This document shows positions 10,138-21,554 of a DNA stretch of 64,000 bases, piece by piece. The DNA is from Misgurnus anguillicaudatus (taxonomy: Eukaryota > Chordata > Actinopteri > Cypriniformes > Cobitidae): assembly GCF_027580225.2 (NCBI RefSeq), contig NC_073360.2, positions 11,214,501-11,278,500 of the forward strand. Direction: 5' to 3'. The notes beneath the pieces are model-generated. The model saw nothing but the letters and a program-made list of their open reading frames with translations. It was not told the origin of the DNA and searched no databases. Every line of letters begins with the position of its first letter. The first letter of the stretch is position 1. The translations under genes and the position numbers were made by a program.

Positions 10138-11402
10138 TGTGCTTAATACAGCTGCGTTTACATCTTAGTTTAATACGAGCTGCGAGACGCCGGACAGACG
10201 CGACATTGCATCATGTCTGGGCAGTATGTTGAAACAGTAAATAAAGAGCTGGACATGTTTTTATATTAAGAAGTTATAAAATTAGTAATAAGTTACTGTT
10301 ACACTGAGAACTGAGCCAGCTGGCAGTGCGGAGTTCCCAATTAACTTACTTTTTGCGAATATGTGCACAGTTGTTAGTTAATGTATTAATAAACAAAGAA
10401 TTCATGTGTTGAGTCATGTTGTAGTTAATTATGACTCTTTTTTATTAGTTTATGATTAGTACTACTTTTTATTATTAATAAGGAGTTATTATTCAGTTTG
10501 ATTTATTTTTATTTTACTTCTTTGACATTAATATATGCCTGTTTTATTGTTTAAGGTGAATAATGCCCCTTTTGCACTGTTTATGTTAGGCTGAATTTAT
10601 GTTGGACTCGTTTTTATGTGATTTGTTATATTTTCCTTGGCACTGCCACTTTACTTTTCATGTTGGAAATTTTGGTTTGTGTATTTGTTTAATTGAGAAA
10701 ATGCTTAAATAAAATGTTGGAATTAATGGCAGATGTTACATTTATTATTTGTTGGTGAATTATATGTATAAAAAAAATTAAGACTATTCGATTAATCGAA
10801 AAAAGAATCGATAGATTAATCGGTTGAAAAATAGTCGATAGTTGCAGCTCTAAATTAAACTAAGGCCTAATCCTGGCTTAAGCTAATTCATGGCCGGGAA
10901 ACCACCCTGAAATATGGATGTGCAACACAACAAGATTTCGCCTGTGACTAGGCAGCAGCATGGAACGCAATATCCAAAACATTAAAGGGCATACATTTAT
11001 TTACCAGTATACTAGTCAGTTGTTGAACACATAGTTGACTATTGTAGCTCATTTGTTTCTAATGATAACACACACTCTTATAGACATGAAGGTACAACAA
11101 TTCACAACTTAATTTAAACCCTGATTAAATCGGTATAGTGTTACAATCCAAAGGTCATTACGATCCAAACAAACCTCCACTTCGTGACATGAAACAATTG
11201 GAGTTGTGACAGGTGATCAAAGCAACCCAAAGGGAATTCTGGGGCTTGCGGACCAATACATTCCAAGAATCTATCTGCCGTTTTAACTGTCCAAACAAAT
11301 CTCTGTCAACAAAGTCACAGTGACATTTGAACTTGACATGCTGTGGAAATCAAATACACATGGAAAACCAGTAGTCCAGATATTGTCATTTTTTATTTTT
11401 AA

Positions 11403-11912
11403 AGTGCACCCATTTCATTGCTAAAAACAATGTTATTTTGTGTATTTGGTATTGTGTATTTGTAATACAGTGTGTTCACATGGTTTATGGTTAAAAACAT
11501 TTTTTCCACACACCGTTTATCCTGAAACGCATGAATTTGAAAAGCTGTGTGTCCCTGATTGGCCAGGTAATCTGTACGTTGTGAATGGCCTGAATACCTC
11601 TGACGTCAGCCGGAAATGTGACGCTCCCTACCATGTTTGAAAGGTTCGCTCACAATGCAATGTTAACAGGTGTAAATTTACAGACTTTTAGGAATTATGA
11701 TAATGTCAGTCTTGTCTACATCACCAATCCCAGGAAGTAAACGGTTGCCTACAATCTGTGTGTTTGTTGTAGTCCAAGAAAAGAGATTTACGCTGGAGAC
11801 GATGACTTGCGTCATCGTTTACTTTGGGGTTTGTACCTTTTGCATATCATTAACATGTACACACTTACACACCAAAGGAAATGTTAAACATGAAGTGGAC
11901 CATATGTGCTCT
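11403..11912. mobile_element. TTAA-flanked element family K, copy 1
   Basis: TTAA at 11399-11402 and 11913-11916 flank an element starting AGTGCACCC and ending GTGCTCT, a short inverted pair. It matches 33023-33553 throughout. At 510 bp it is non-autonomous. The TTAA duplication indicates the Kolobok or piggyBac class. The open frame 11697-11936 lies mostly in it and is shared with the other copy. Confidence 0.8.
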
Positions 11913-12030
11913 TTAATAAATATGCAAAGATTTTAAATAAAATACTTTTACGCTGTCATAATGGGGTATTATTTGTAGAATTTTGAAAAAGAACTACTTT
12001 AATCAATTTTGGAATAAGGCTGTAACCTTA

Positions 12031-12570
12031 AGACTGTAAAAAAATATGGACCGTGGGAGCTTTTTTGTGAAGAACTTTTTTGAAGCCAATAGTTGGCGGG
12101 GCTTTCCGTCTGCATCTTAGTATCACGTCATTGTGCGTCACTTGCAGATAACTGAAAATGGGTAAAGAGGCGGAACGTGGGTGAAGCTGAAGTGCATGGT
12201 TGCTGAAACAACCTACCGCCTGCCTTACTCGACATAGTGACACACACAAAAAAAGGATTCATTCAATTAACTAATTTTTTTAAGGTAAGTGGTCCCAATC
12301 AATTTATTTAAGCTACATTTAAACAAAAAAAATTTGAAAAACAAAACAAAACAAGAAACTTTTGTTTAAATGTAGATTAAATAAATTGATTGCGACTACT
12401 TACCTTAAAAAATTTAGTAAATTTAATCTATTTTTCAGTGCAACAGTGGGAGTTCACCCATCACTCAAGTGACCACGCCTTTAATTATGCAGAACTTCAT
12501 TGCTTAACATAATTTAAGCGGATGATTTATAAAAAAAAAAATCTGATTCTGGTCACTTTTAAAGCTTGAC
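12031..12570. repeat. Dispersed repeat family M, copy 1, with foldback insert
   Basis: It begins agactgtaaaaaaatatgg and continues with tttttgaagcc, cgtcattgtgcgtcac, aaaatgggtaaagaggcgg and gccttta-attatgcagaac. The same order occurs at 13981-15440. It is split by a foldback at about 12250-12438 whose arms run ttaaggtaagtggtcccaat and its near-inverse attgcgactacttaccttaa. Confidence 0.7.
12250..12438. mobile_element. Foldback MITE with 80-90-bp arms
   Basis: Inverted arms read taatttttttaaggtaagtg ... aatcaatttatttaa ... catttaaacaaaa and back again through ttttgtttaaatg to cttaccttaaaaaattta. The centre is a short A-rich loop around 12330. Nearly the whole element can fold on itself. It interrupts repeat M copy 1. 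Confidence 0.75.
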
Positions 12571-13690
12571 AGCCCCAGTGCTAATTCATTTTCTTTAAAT
12601 AAGAGATAAAATGTCTTAAAAATTCAGCTCACTGCAGTCTACAGTAGAAATGTGTACCCAAAACCTTGCAGCTGTATTGATGATAGTAAGGGAGAGACAT
12701 CTAATTATGCTATCATGAAGATTATATTCTGAAGAAAATAAAGCCCGGACACAAAGAACTTTCTTTTGCTGACCTTCTCTCTGATATAGTTTACAAATCA
12801 TCCTCAGTCATACCCATCATATTTAAAGTGAAAGGGTCCTCAGTTATTTGTGTGTACAGCGATAGTCTCAGACACTGCCATTTCTAAAGCCATCCTGTTG
12901 ACAAATTACCCCGGACAAAGTGTTTGATCCATAGAAATTCCGAAATAAACAGCCAAACCAAACAACTTTTATGAACTACAAGTCGTGTTATGATACACAG
13001 TGATGCTTTTACTAAGGCTACTTTTACATTCATGCATTTTTGTTTTAAAACGCATTCCTTCTGCTACAGTTACGCCTATTATCTGAACTACTCCAGAGTT
13101 TTTAAACCTTGTAAATGAAAACTTTTGTAAATGCTTGCAGACTCTGTTTTAGTTTTTGTTCTGGATTACGTATCATTTATTAATTCGTCAAGCCCCTATC
13201 ATATGACGGTCTATTACACTACTGAAAGATGACAATGACCAGCCGCAACAACCTATTAAACAATAACATGGAGAAGGAGCTTGAGGCTTTGCAGAGTTTA
13301 AACGCTGTTTTTAAGCACAATGTTTGTTTAGGCAATACACAAACACTCAAAACGATCGCATAAATACTACTAATGAGAAAATATAGGCAGCTTTAATGTG
13401 ACAAGTGAAAGTGATTTTATTTTGTTAACTGGGGTGAAACGGTACACGTATTTACACACCAAATAAATACTTTTAGCCAATAAAGTATTTCAAAGCAAAC
13501 AATAACAAAAACAATACGTAGTCACTAAGTGCATTACGGTATATGTATTCGTACCGAACAGTTTCGGTACAAGACTTTTGGTGGCGACGTGCGACCAGCG
13601 GTGGTGTGCACGTCACATACTATGAGAAATATAAAGTACAATCTCACACAGCACGATGTCTTCAAGTTCGTGTTAATGTAGCCAGCATAT

Positions 13691-13912
13691 TTGCAAGGGG
13701 AGGCAACTGATATCAGTGATGACCCGCTGGCTTGGAGGCGAAACAATAAGGCAAGATATTCTCTCTTGGTCACTCAAGGTTGCAAAAAAGTATCAATCTG
13801 CGCTACCACTACACCATCAGAATGCGTTTTCAGCGTGGCTGCAAACATTATAACCCCAAAAAGATCTCATACCTTTAAACACACACGTTTGTTAAGAAAC
13901 GTATATATCTGA
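13691..13912 (+). pseudogene. hAT transposase C-terminal dimerisation fragment
   Basis: The frame reads DDPLAWRRNNKARYSLLVTQ, then CKKVSICATTTPSECVFSVA, then ANIITPKRS. In hAT transposases the dimerisation region has the pattern P-L-x-W-W ... Y-P-L ... A-x-K-x-L-x-I-x-A-T-S-x-P-S-E-R-x-F-S-x-A-G-N-I-(V/I)-T-x-K-R-S. This matches, with C for R in PSER and A for G in AGN. Only the last 70 or so residues of a protein usually over 500 long are present, so it is dead. A second, more decayed piece is at 57790-57990. Confidence 0.8.
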
Positions 13913-13980
13913 TCCTCCAATTTATGTATGCATACATGTATGTATGCATTATATATGTATGCATATATGTGCCAATCATA

Positions 13981-15440
13981 GACCGTAAAAAAATATGGAC
14001 GTAGTGTCCGTGATGTCACCCATTGGTTTGTGAAGATCGCTTTTGAAGCTTAAAGTAGGCGTTGCCTGCCGTCGCCATCTTGGCCGCGCGTCCCCGCGAA
14101 TTACTCGCGGAAAACCGAAAATGGGTAAAAAGTAGGAATGCTCCGATCGATCGGCCGCAGATCGGTATCGGCCGATAACGGCATTAAATGACTCGATCGG
14201 TCCTCGTTAAATTTGCCGATCTCGTGAACTGATCTTTCTGTTTACTTTTGTCTGTCATGATATGGCTCCTCAATGCGGCTGCACGTAGAGACCATTTTTA
14301 CGCAGTGAGAGCATTTTTATAACCCGTGGTTCGTGAGCAACGTGTAGATTTGCATTTCTCTCTTTGCCTTTACAGAGATGTGTATTTTCTATGAGGACGC
14401 GGTCTGGTCCTAACATCGCGACCCGTCTTCACATCCCCATCAAACAGCGTATACAACACATATCTATCGCGGACATTGCATCCTCTTGTCAAAAGTTTAT
14501 TATTTGCATGTGTTTTAAAGTTTTGAGCGTTTAAACTTTAATTTTCCTCACAGCTGCTCTCGTCTGCATACACCCGCCGCGCGCACACACAGCAGCCTGT
14601 CATCAGTGCACGTGAACAGAGCGATCTCTGTCAAGTCTTAAAGCTACAGTAACTTAATTCATCTCTCAATAAAATCACTCTCTGCTCTTCACTAAAGAAC
14701 TGTTGTACTTCAAACGAATGTGTGTATATTTAATTCATACAGTAAAGGCTGTGAAGTGTTTTATTTTTAGTACTTTTAGGAGACATAAGCCTTTTTAAAG
14801 CCATATTAAAATTCTCTTTGCAGAATAAATATTTGTTTTGCTTATTTATTTGAGTCTCTATTAAAACAATAATATACCTAATTACTGCAAGTAATATAAC
14901 AAAGGCAACATCCGTGGTATTATTTTATCTAGAAAAAATGTAACAGTTACAGTCATCAAAGAGCTTGCATATCAGCTTTAAAAAAATCGGTATCGGAATC
15001 GGTATCGGCCGATCACGAAGACAACAAATCGGTGATCAGTATCGGCCTGCAAAAATCCTGATCGGAGCATCCTAGTAAAAAGGCGGGACATGGGTGAAGC
15101 TGAGGTGAAACCACGCCCGCCTAGCGTGAGTCTAGTGACAGCAGTGGCTGTTCAACCGACACTCAAGCGGCCACGCCCTTAATTATGCAGAAGTTTATGG
15201 CTTAATATAATCTAAACGGGTGAGTTACAAAAAAATTCACCCCCCTCACAGTTGTCATGAAGGGCAAAATTAGCTATATAGGCCAAAAACACTTTTTGTA
15301 CCAGGCTGTAAACATATTATTTTCTACTGTAAAGTTGGCCATTTTTAACATGGGAGTCTATGGGAATTGACTCCCTTTTGAAGCCAGCCTCAAGCGACCA
15401 GTCGATGAATTGCAGTTTAAGTCACTTCCGTGTTGGCCTC
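13981..15440. repeat. Dispersed repeat family M, copy 2 (split)
   Basis: It starts gaccgtaaaaaaatatggac and includes the gtgatgtcacccattgg and gccatcttgg segments. It continues after an insert at 14133-15074 with aggcgggacatgggtgaag, acgcccttaattatgcagaa and gactcccttttgaagcc. It matches 12031-12570 where both are present. Confidence 0.7.
14133..15074. mobile_element. hAT MITE with perfect 8-bp target duplication
   Basis: Termini TAGGAATGCTCCGATCGATC and CTGATCGGAGCATCCTA are inverted. Identical flanks gtaaaaag lie at 14125-14132 and 15075-15082. The 942-bp element has no transposase. Subterminal GATCGGTATCGGCCGAT-like motifs occur inside both ends. The same terminus defines the larger element at 46042-48066. 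Confidence 0.9.
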
Positions 15441-16045
15441 ATTAGAGAGATCGGAAGGTTGCCCCTCGGTGCCAATATGCATCAATGTGTGCACACACAC
15501 ATTCTATAACCACCGCGGTGAATTGGTGCATTACTACCACGGTGGTAAAATACTGCCACTGTCAAAGCACTATAAACATCGCTATTTTCCATTGCTTTTC
15601 TTATTGCGCTAGACGGACGTGTTTGACTGTTACGCTCGTGTCTCTCGTCTTTTGCAGCGCATCAAGCATGAGTGTCGAGGTTTAAGACGCCGTGTCAAGT
15701 TAAAAGAATTTCAACTTTTGCAGGCAGTTCAGCTCATCAATGTCAGGTCCAGAACAGCAGACCAATCAGGAAACCCTGGAGGCGGGACAAGCATTGCAAG
15801 GTTTTGTTTACAGTAGTAGCAAGGCGATTTTTGTTATTCCCTCATGTTTTATTCTATTTTATTTAGTTTTTTTTTTATTTAAGCCAAACAGGTGTTTTAT
15901 TTATAAATGCGTTAAAATATGTCAACTATTTTTACTATATGTAAACTTTTGATGTTTACAAATGTTAATAAAAAATGACAAGAAAATTTATGTTTTGCAT
16001 TTCTAACCCCAAAAAACGTGAATTTGGTGTGCTGTTACACCTCTA

Positions 16046-17449
16046 GTCGACACTACCGCAAAGTTTTGTGACTTTCCCCGAACCAAAAATCACAATGTTG
16101 TTCTTAGCAATTCAGGTTTGGGAACCCTGCTAAACTTGCGTGATAGGGTGTGGAAAGAGAAACCACCTGCGTATACTACATGTCTAGTGATGGTAGTAAA
16201 AGTTACCCTACTTTTGTAATTGCAAATGAACCCTACTGAAAGGGTTTTAACAGGTATCATTGTTTTAGTTGGCATATGTTTGTGGTGCACTGCATTCAAA
16301 CGTTGAGTCTATTTGCTATGAGCATTACACATGAATGACTAAAATGACATTCAGTGTAAAGAAATCAGATTTTATATTTATATTTAGACGTTTAATCAAC
16401 ATTGTTAGCACCATATTAAACTGCTGTAGACAAATGTTTATCACAAATATAAATAATAATAAGTAAGTGTAAGTAAGTATTTCTATATGACTCAATTTTA
16501 CATGTATTTGTTTTTCTGTGTCCTAGTTTCAGTAAAACAAATTCCCGCAAATTCTCAAAAGTCAAAGCGTGGCGTCGTCACCTAACACGTTACACCAAAC
16601 CTGTAAAAAATGTAGATCGTCTGACTTTTTTAGAGAATCGATTCGTTCGAACGGTTCATTAACGAAATAATTTGGATAAATGATGCATTACTTCGAGTCA
16701 GAACGAGAATGTAGACCATTTTGTAACAAAACAATTAGTTAAATCCCCGTGTTACGTGCTTTATTTTTTGTTTCCAACGTCCACCCCCTTTTATAATCAT
16801 TTAACTTCCAAACAAAGCTCTTCAAGTCAGCGGATTTGCAAAGGAATCGTTTTGCTAATCGGTTCAACAGAACCACTGAAGAACCACTTCAAAAAGAGTT
16901 CGTTGGCGTACAGACGCGAACTCCATATATATCCTCTACAAATCGATGTAAAAACCTCTCCTAACATAGTAAAGTCGTGCAAACATTTAGTAAAATGCAG
17001 AAATACGCATTTCACGAACCATCGCTGTCTCCCAATTTCTTTGAGGTTATTGTCTCCCACACTACAACACAATGAGGAAACCGCGTGTGTGTTGTACTAC
17101 TAACGTTAGCCACATGGTACCATACACGGCAGTTTTAAGTCAATCTCAAAAATTTAAATTTATCTAAAATAACAGCTAAATAGATTCCTGCCGCGGTACA
17201 TGTATCAAAATGAAACGAATACACATGCAAAACAGAGAGAGGGACATTCAATTTTATCTCCTGATCTTTTTTTAATCAACTGAAGTGTTGCATCAGCCAT
17301 TGAATGTGTAGTTTCAGTCAAAAATGTGCACCGCGGATAAGCAGGAAAAGGCATTCTCATACAAAACGAATCGTTTGTCGTATGAGGAAGTAACTTGTGC
17401 AAAAATAATAAATAAAAATGCCGTTTAAATGAATATGCTTGTTTCTTAC
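16046..17449. other. Mostly single-copy sequence 3' of the possible slc7a1 exon
   Basis: No coding exon is visible. A few repeat-like words (attcgttcgaacggttca near 16640 and ggttcaacagaaccactgaagaacc near 16860) suggest small decayed repeats. Confidence 0.4.
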
Positions 17450-17530
17450 CTTGCACGAGCTCCTGGTTTATCTCTTGGCGAAATAAGTTATTTAACCGGA
17501 TCGACATTCGAGTCGGCGCGTTTAAACACG
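17450..17530 (-). other. Possible 5' non-coding first exon of slc7a1
   Basis: On the minus strand GTGCAAG|GTAAGAAAC (17450/17449) is a near-ideal splice donor. It is preceded by a CpG-containing stretch (cgcgccgactcgaatgtcgatccgg). There is no extended reading frame of known type. It lies on the strand of slc7a1, 15.7 kb upstream of the 5' UTR acceptor at 1698, in a region with few repeats. Vertebrate slc7a1 genes commonly have a non-coding first exon and a long first intron. The link is inference; the transcription start was not seen. Confidence 0.35.
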
Positions 17531-17720
17531 GTAAATACTACACGTGAAACCAGGTTTAGTTGACTTTACTATTCTTGCTAGTAATACCACCCTTACGAGC
17601 TCAAATAATCCCACCCTTAACTGATCATTGGTCGTCGATTGTCTCTATCACATCCTTCCGTGTGCCTGCCAACACCCCAGCCGCCCAGCGTGAGGATGTT
17701 ACGGCTGAACGCATGTCCAT
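17531..17720 (-). promoter_or_regulatory. Candidate promoter upstream of the 17450 donor
   Basis: Read on the minus strand, the segment holds a CCAAT box (gacgaccaatgatcag near 17630), a GC-rich block (gctgggcggctggggtg near 17680) and an E-box (tcacgtg near 17545). No TATA box is evident. The arrangement and distance suit a TATA-less promoter for the exon at 17450-17530, but motifs alone are weak evidence. Confidence 0.25.
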
Positions 17721-17754
17721 GTTAAAAGAAGCCCAAACCGCTGTCAAAACTTAA

Positions 17755-19291
17755 ATACAATGTTTAGATTAGACCTTTTCACCCCTACCACTTAAAACAA
17801 AGGCATATAGTAGGCTACATACTTTTGAGTTGTATGAATTCAAAGGTAGTACTTGCAAAAAAAAAAAAAAATAGAAACAGTTATACCCTCGCTAAAGTGC
17901 ATTAAAAAATTATTTGCATTAAAGTGTTACTTCCTATCCACTTAGTTCACGATCATATCACGTTTATTTCCTGAATAATAATATTAATAATAATAATTAA
18001 TCAAACATATTCAGTTCCCTTCTTTTGTAGCTACTTGAATTACAAACTTGTGGACAATATGGGGAACAATGCAAATTTGTATTTAACAGAAGCACATGTC
18101 ATGTTTAACTAAATAATAGAAATCTATGTGGTAAACAATAAATTGTCTTTCTAATCCAAAATTATATTTTGAAAACGTATTCTCGCCCTGGAACGGCGGT
18201 CCTTTTCTGATGACGTCAGTTGGATGGCATAGGCGTAACATCGGTTAACCCCTCCCTTTCAACTGTCAGTCTTTTACTGTCTATGGTCTGCTCTCCCATC
18301 TCCATTTCTGAATGAAACGCCTTCTTTTCTAGATCCAATCGTTTGACACAAGAAACGCCCTCTATTATTAACAAATATTTTGAGGAAAACACATGCATGT
18401 CCTGAGTTTACTTTATGTTCATTGCCTGTATGTAATTTACTTCATCTCATATATTTATATACATTCAAAAGTGACATAATTAAAATATCATTATATTGTG
18501 GGTGGCTGATAATAATTTGATGGCCATAAATACATAGGCTATCTGTATATTTTGTCTAAACATGTTGTTTTCAATACTGTATCAAGAAATGAATTAGCCA
18601 TCAAACATTACATAAGAACAAGAAGACAAACCAGAGAAAACATTTAACTGATAAAACATTTAAAATATGGCATAAAAACAGTATAAGCAATTTATCACCT
18701 GTCAAAATGATTTTATTTCTAATATTCACTAATATTGGCAAATGGCGTAGTTTGTACTTTTTGTGTGTTGCTTTCTGACTTTTATTGTTACTGTTGGTAA
18801 TGTAATTTTGTACTTTTTATTGTGACTTTGGGATTTAGTACTAATGCAGTATGTACCAGTATAAAAACAAACTGGAAACAAAACCACTAATCATGTTGAA
18901 CTTAAAAGTAATCAAGAAGTGCTGTGAAAACTGCAGCCTATTTCTAGATATTCTTGTTTTCTAACATAACTTTTCACTGGTTGTAGTCAAAATGTACCTT
19001 TGCAAAAAAAAAATTGGCAGACCATGAAAATAAAGCTCCTACATGCAAACATGTAACAAAACACAGACCATTTCAAAACATTTTAAACCTGAACTAACAG
19101 AACGCAAGCCCATTCAAAACAATGGCTACAATTACATCTGTTGTGTTTGTTTTCAGTTCATATAAGTTGTGCTCTCATTTTGTGTTGTAAAACCACATAA
19201 AAACCAGACAACAAGATTATTTTCCACAGTAGGCATTCAGAACATTAAAAAAAGATAACATAAGTGTAATTTACTACAAGTCAGACGCTTA
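17755..19291. other. AT-rich intergenic sequence
   Basis: Only simple A or T runs and a short (AAT)n run near 17985 are visible. No exon or dispersed repeat can be named. Confidence 0.45.
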
Positions 19292-19496
19292 GGGGTGGTT
19301 TCCCGGACAGGGATTAGCTATTAGGAAATATAGTTTTAACAAACATGCCTTACTAAAAACATTACTGGTGTGCATTTTGAGGCAAAACAAAGTGCACTTA
19401 TTTATTTTAAGATATGGCAGTGCAAGTTTGGACAGCTCTTACAGTACATTTATTTTAGTCTAGGACTAGTCTAATGTCTGTCCGGGAAACCGCCCC
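19292..19496. mobile_element. TTA-flanked MITE family F, copy 2 (complete)
   Basis: GGGGTGGTTTCCCGGACAGG begins the element and CCGGGAAACCGCCCC ends it, a nearly perfect 15-bp inverted pair. TTA lies directly on both sides (19289-19291 and 19497-19499). A 3-bp TTA duplication is the mark of PIF/Harbinger-type transposition. The 205-bp element has no coding capacity. Confidence 0.85.
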
Positions 19497-20674
19497 TTAA
19501 AGACTTTTCATGCACTTGTAAAGAATATTGATGAATGACTGAAATACTATAATTCAAGTCACACATTACACTTGTTAATGGCATTTTAGCTTGTTTGACC
19601 TGACTTAGGTAAAATGTAATTTTTTCTTTTATTAATGGTCATAGGGTTTAAATCTGTAATACAGCAGACAGATTTGGACAGTTATTGTCAAATGTACTGT
19701 TACCGTTAATGACAAAAAAAATGCTTATTTTTATATTGTTATTAGATGTTTTATTATCATCGAAAAGCAGTGTTACAGAAAAAAATCAACATCTAAATAT
19801 TACATTCGAAATACAATAAAGAGGCAATGTAAATAATGTACCACAATAGTCACAAGGTACTGGGATGTGTTTCTACCACAAGAGAGCAGCATTACTTCAT
19901 GAATTGTTGGGGTAACTCAGACAAGCAATGGATAGAAGTGTCCATTATTCTCTAAGTCATTGCTCACTTTATTCAAAACACAACCATTGTCTGTCCCAGA
20001 ACCTAAACAACACTCTTTGTCCTTTGAAGCTGACAAAAATAGAAGTGTATTTACCATGTAGTGTGCATTTTAATATCATCATTAATATTTTCCTAAAGTG
20101 AAAACATTTGCGTTTGCTATTGCTAATCATAGATAGGCTACAACAATTCGTAAGCTCGGTTTTCAAAGACACTTTAAATGTCCCACACAAAAAAAAACTG
20201 TTGGGCTGATATAGGAGAAAAGAAAAGTCTGGCTGAACTGCAATAACAATTTCATAACTTCATAACATGACAAATTTGATTAAATAGTAAATGAATACTA
20301 AATTTGTTCACCATTAAAGTGGCTTTGCATTAATTTGAAATAAAGTTACGTGTATATCTTTCCATCCGAAAAAAAAATGCATATGATAAATCTTCCTTGG
20401 AGCTTTTTATCTCATACTTGGGGAAAAATGCGACAACTTGACAGGTAAAAGTAAAGATTAAATATTTTAAATATGAAATTAACATAATTTCAAATAGGTT
20501 TATTTATATGAAGTGACATATCAACTGATCAATACTGTATTTTTGAGTAAAAATAAAACATTTGTAAAAAAAATTAAACATTTCCCTCTCATATATTTTT
20601 ACCTGACAGCTAAAATAATTAATAATTAAGGTTAAAACTTTAATAATATCTGTATATTGTATTGTATATACAAT

Positions 20675-20906
20675 GGTCCGGTTTTCTAGACAGGGATTAG
20701 ACTAGTCCCAGACTAAAAAAAAATTAAGAGCTGTCAAAACTGAAAACAACTGATATATCTTAAAATACAGCAGTTCCCTTTGTTTTGCCTCAAAATAGAT
20801 ACAAGGAATGTTTTTAGTAATATGTTTGTTAAAACTAGTTATATTTCCTAATTAAACTATAGGCCTAGTCCTGGCTTAAGCTAATGTCTGACCGGGAAAC
20901 CACCCC
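20675..20906. mobile_element. TTA-flanked MITE family F, copy 3 (decayed)
   Basis: It is similar to copies 1 and 2 over its length: gacagggattagactagtcc, gttaaaactagttatatttc and cctggcttaagctaatgtctg. The left end is mutated (ggtccggtttt for ggggtggttt) and the TTA flanks are no longer exact. Its orientation is opposite to copy 2. Confidence 0.75.
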
Positions 20907-21024
20907 TATATTAGTATTAAAGCAATTACATTAATACTTTAAGCTGTTAGAAAGTGGGTTGAAATTATTATTATCATCAACTCCATTTAACTTTTTAATT
21001 CTTGTTTTAAATGAAACATTTTAA

Positions 21025-21554
21025 AGGCGGGGTGCATGATCTCTAAAAGCCAATGTTGACATTCAACCCAGTATCACGAAATTACATACACTGTAAAAAA
21101 TACTTTGCTGCCTTAAAATATCCTGTCGAATCAACTCGGATCTACAAGTCATTTCAACTTACTATTATTTATCTTGACTAAAGATGAGTTGTTATAACTA
21201 CAGGTGAGTTGTTGTAGCAATGATTTAAAAATCATAAGATATAAAAAAAAAATCATGAAAAAAGGTATAAACCAAAACTTAAAGTGACATACTAAAGCAA
21301 ACACCAAATCTAACCCTAAACCGAAGTGTCAATGGTTTGAAAATAGGACAAAACAGTTGAGTAACAAATACGTGACAGTGACACGTAAACAGAAATGCGT
21401 GACATGTTCACGCAAAAAGGTGGAAAAACGTGTCCTTGTCACGCATAAGACTCACAAATTGATGTGACTATAGGTAAATAATTTCGTGATACAGGGTTGT
21501 GATGTTTGAAATCAATGGCTACAAGCGTTTTTTCAAAATTCGTGCACCCCGCCT
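21025..21554. mobile_element. TTAA-flanked element J carrying another repeat
   Basis: TTAA at 21021-21024 and 21555-21558 flanks AGGCGGGGTGCATGA ... TCGTGCACCCCGCCT. Most of its interior (21067-21498) is a copy of the TATCACGAA-type element also seen at 23757-24659, with ends ACCCAGTATCACGAAATTAC and ATTTCGTGATACAGGGTT. Confidence 0.8.

Larger units (their letters stand above)
6892..10908. mobile_element. TTA-flanked MITE family F, copy 1, split by about 3.8 kb
   Basis: The left part (6892 to about 7064) begins GGGGCGGTTTCCCAGACAGG. The right part (about 10853-10908) ends GGCCGGGAAACCACCC. Together they match the intact copies at 19292-19496 and 20675-20906. The inserted 3.8 kb is a mosaic of other repeats and ends at about 10852 with a hAT terminus (reverse of TAGAGCTGCAACTATCG). 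The insert's left terminus is not clear. Confidence 0.65.
13430..16045. mobile_element. Degenerate hAT element G with nested inserts
   Basis: The left end GGGGTGAAACGGTACACG and the right end (inverse TAGAGGTGTAACAGCACAC, ending about 16045) are related termini of the common fish hAT type. Inside are the remains of a transposase C-terminus (13691-13912) and, from 13981, repeat M copy 2, which itself holds a hAT MITE (14133-15074). The target duplication is not recognisable. Confidence 0.6.

Noticed and set aside
17560..17754. Plus-strand frame starting MTLLFLLVIPPLRA (signal-peptide-like)
   Set aside because: The hydrophobic start is a weak hint only; there is no domain, no splice context, and the region reads better as promoter of a minus-strand exon.
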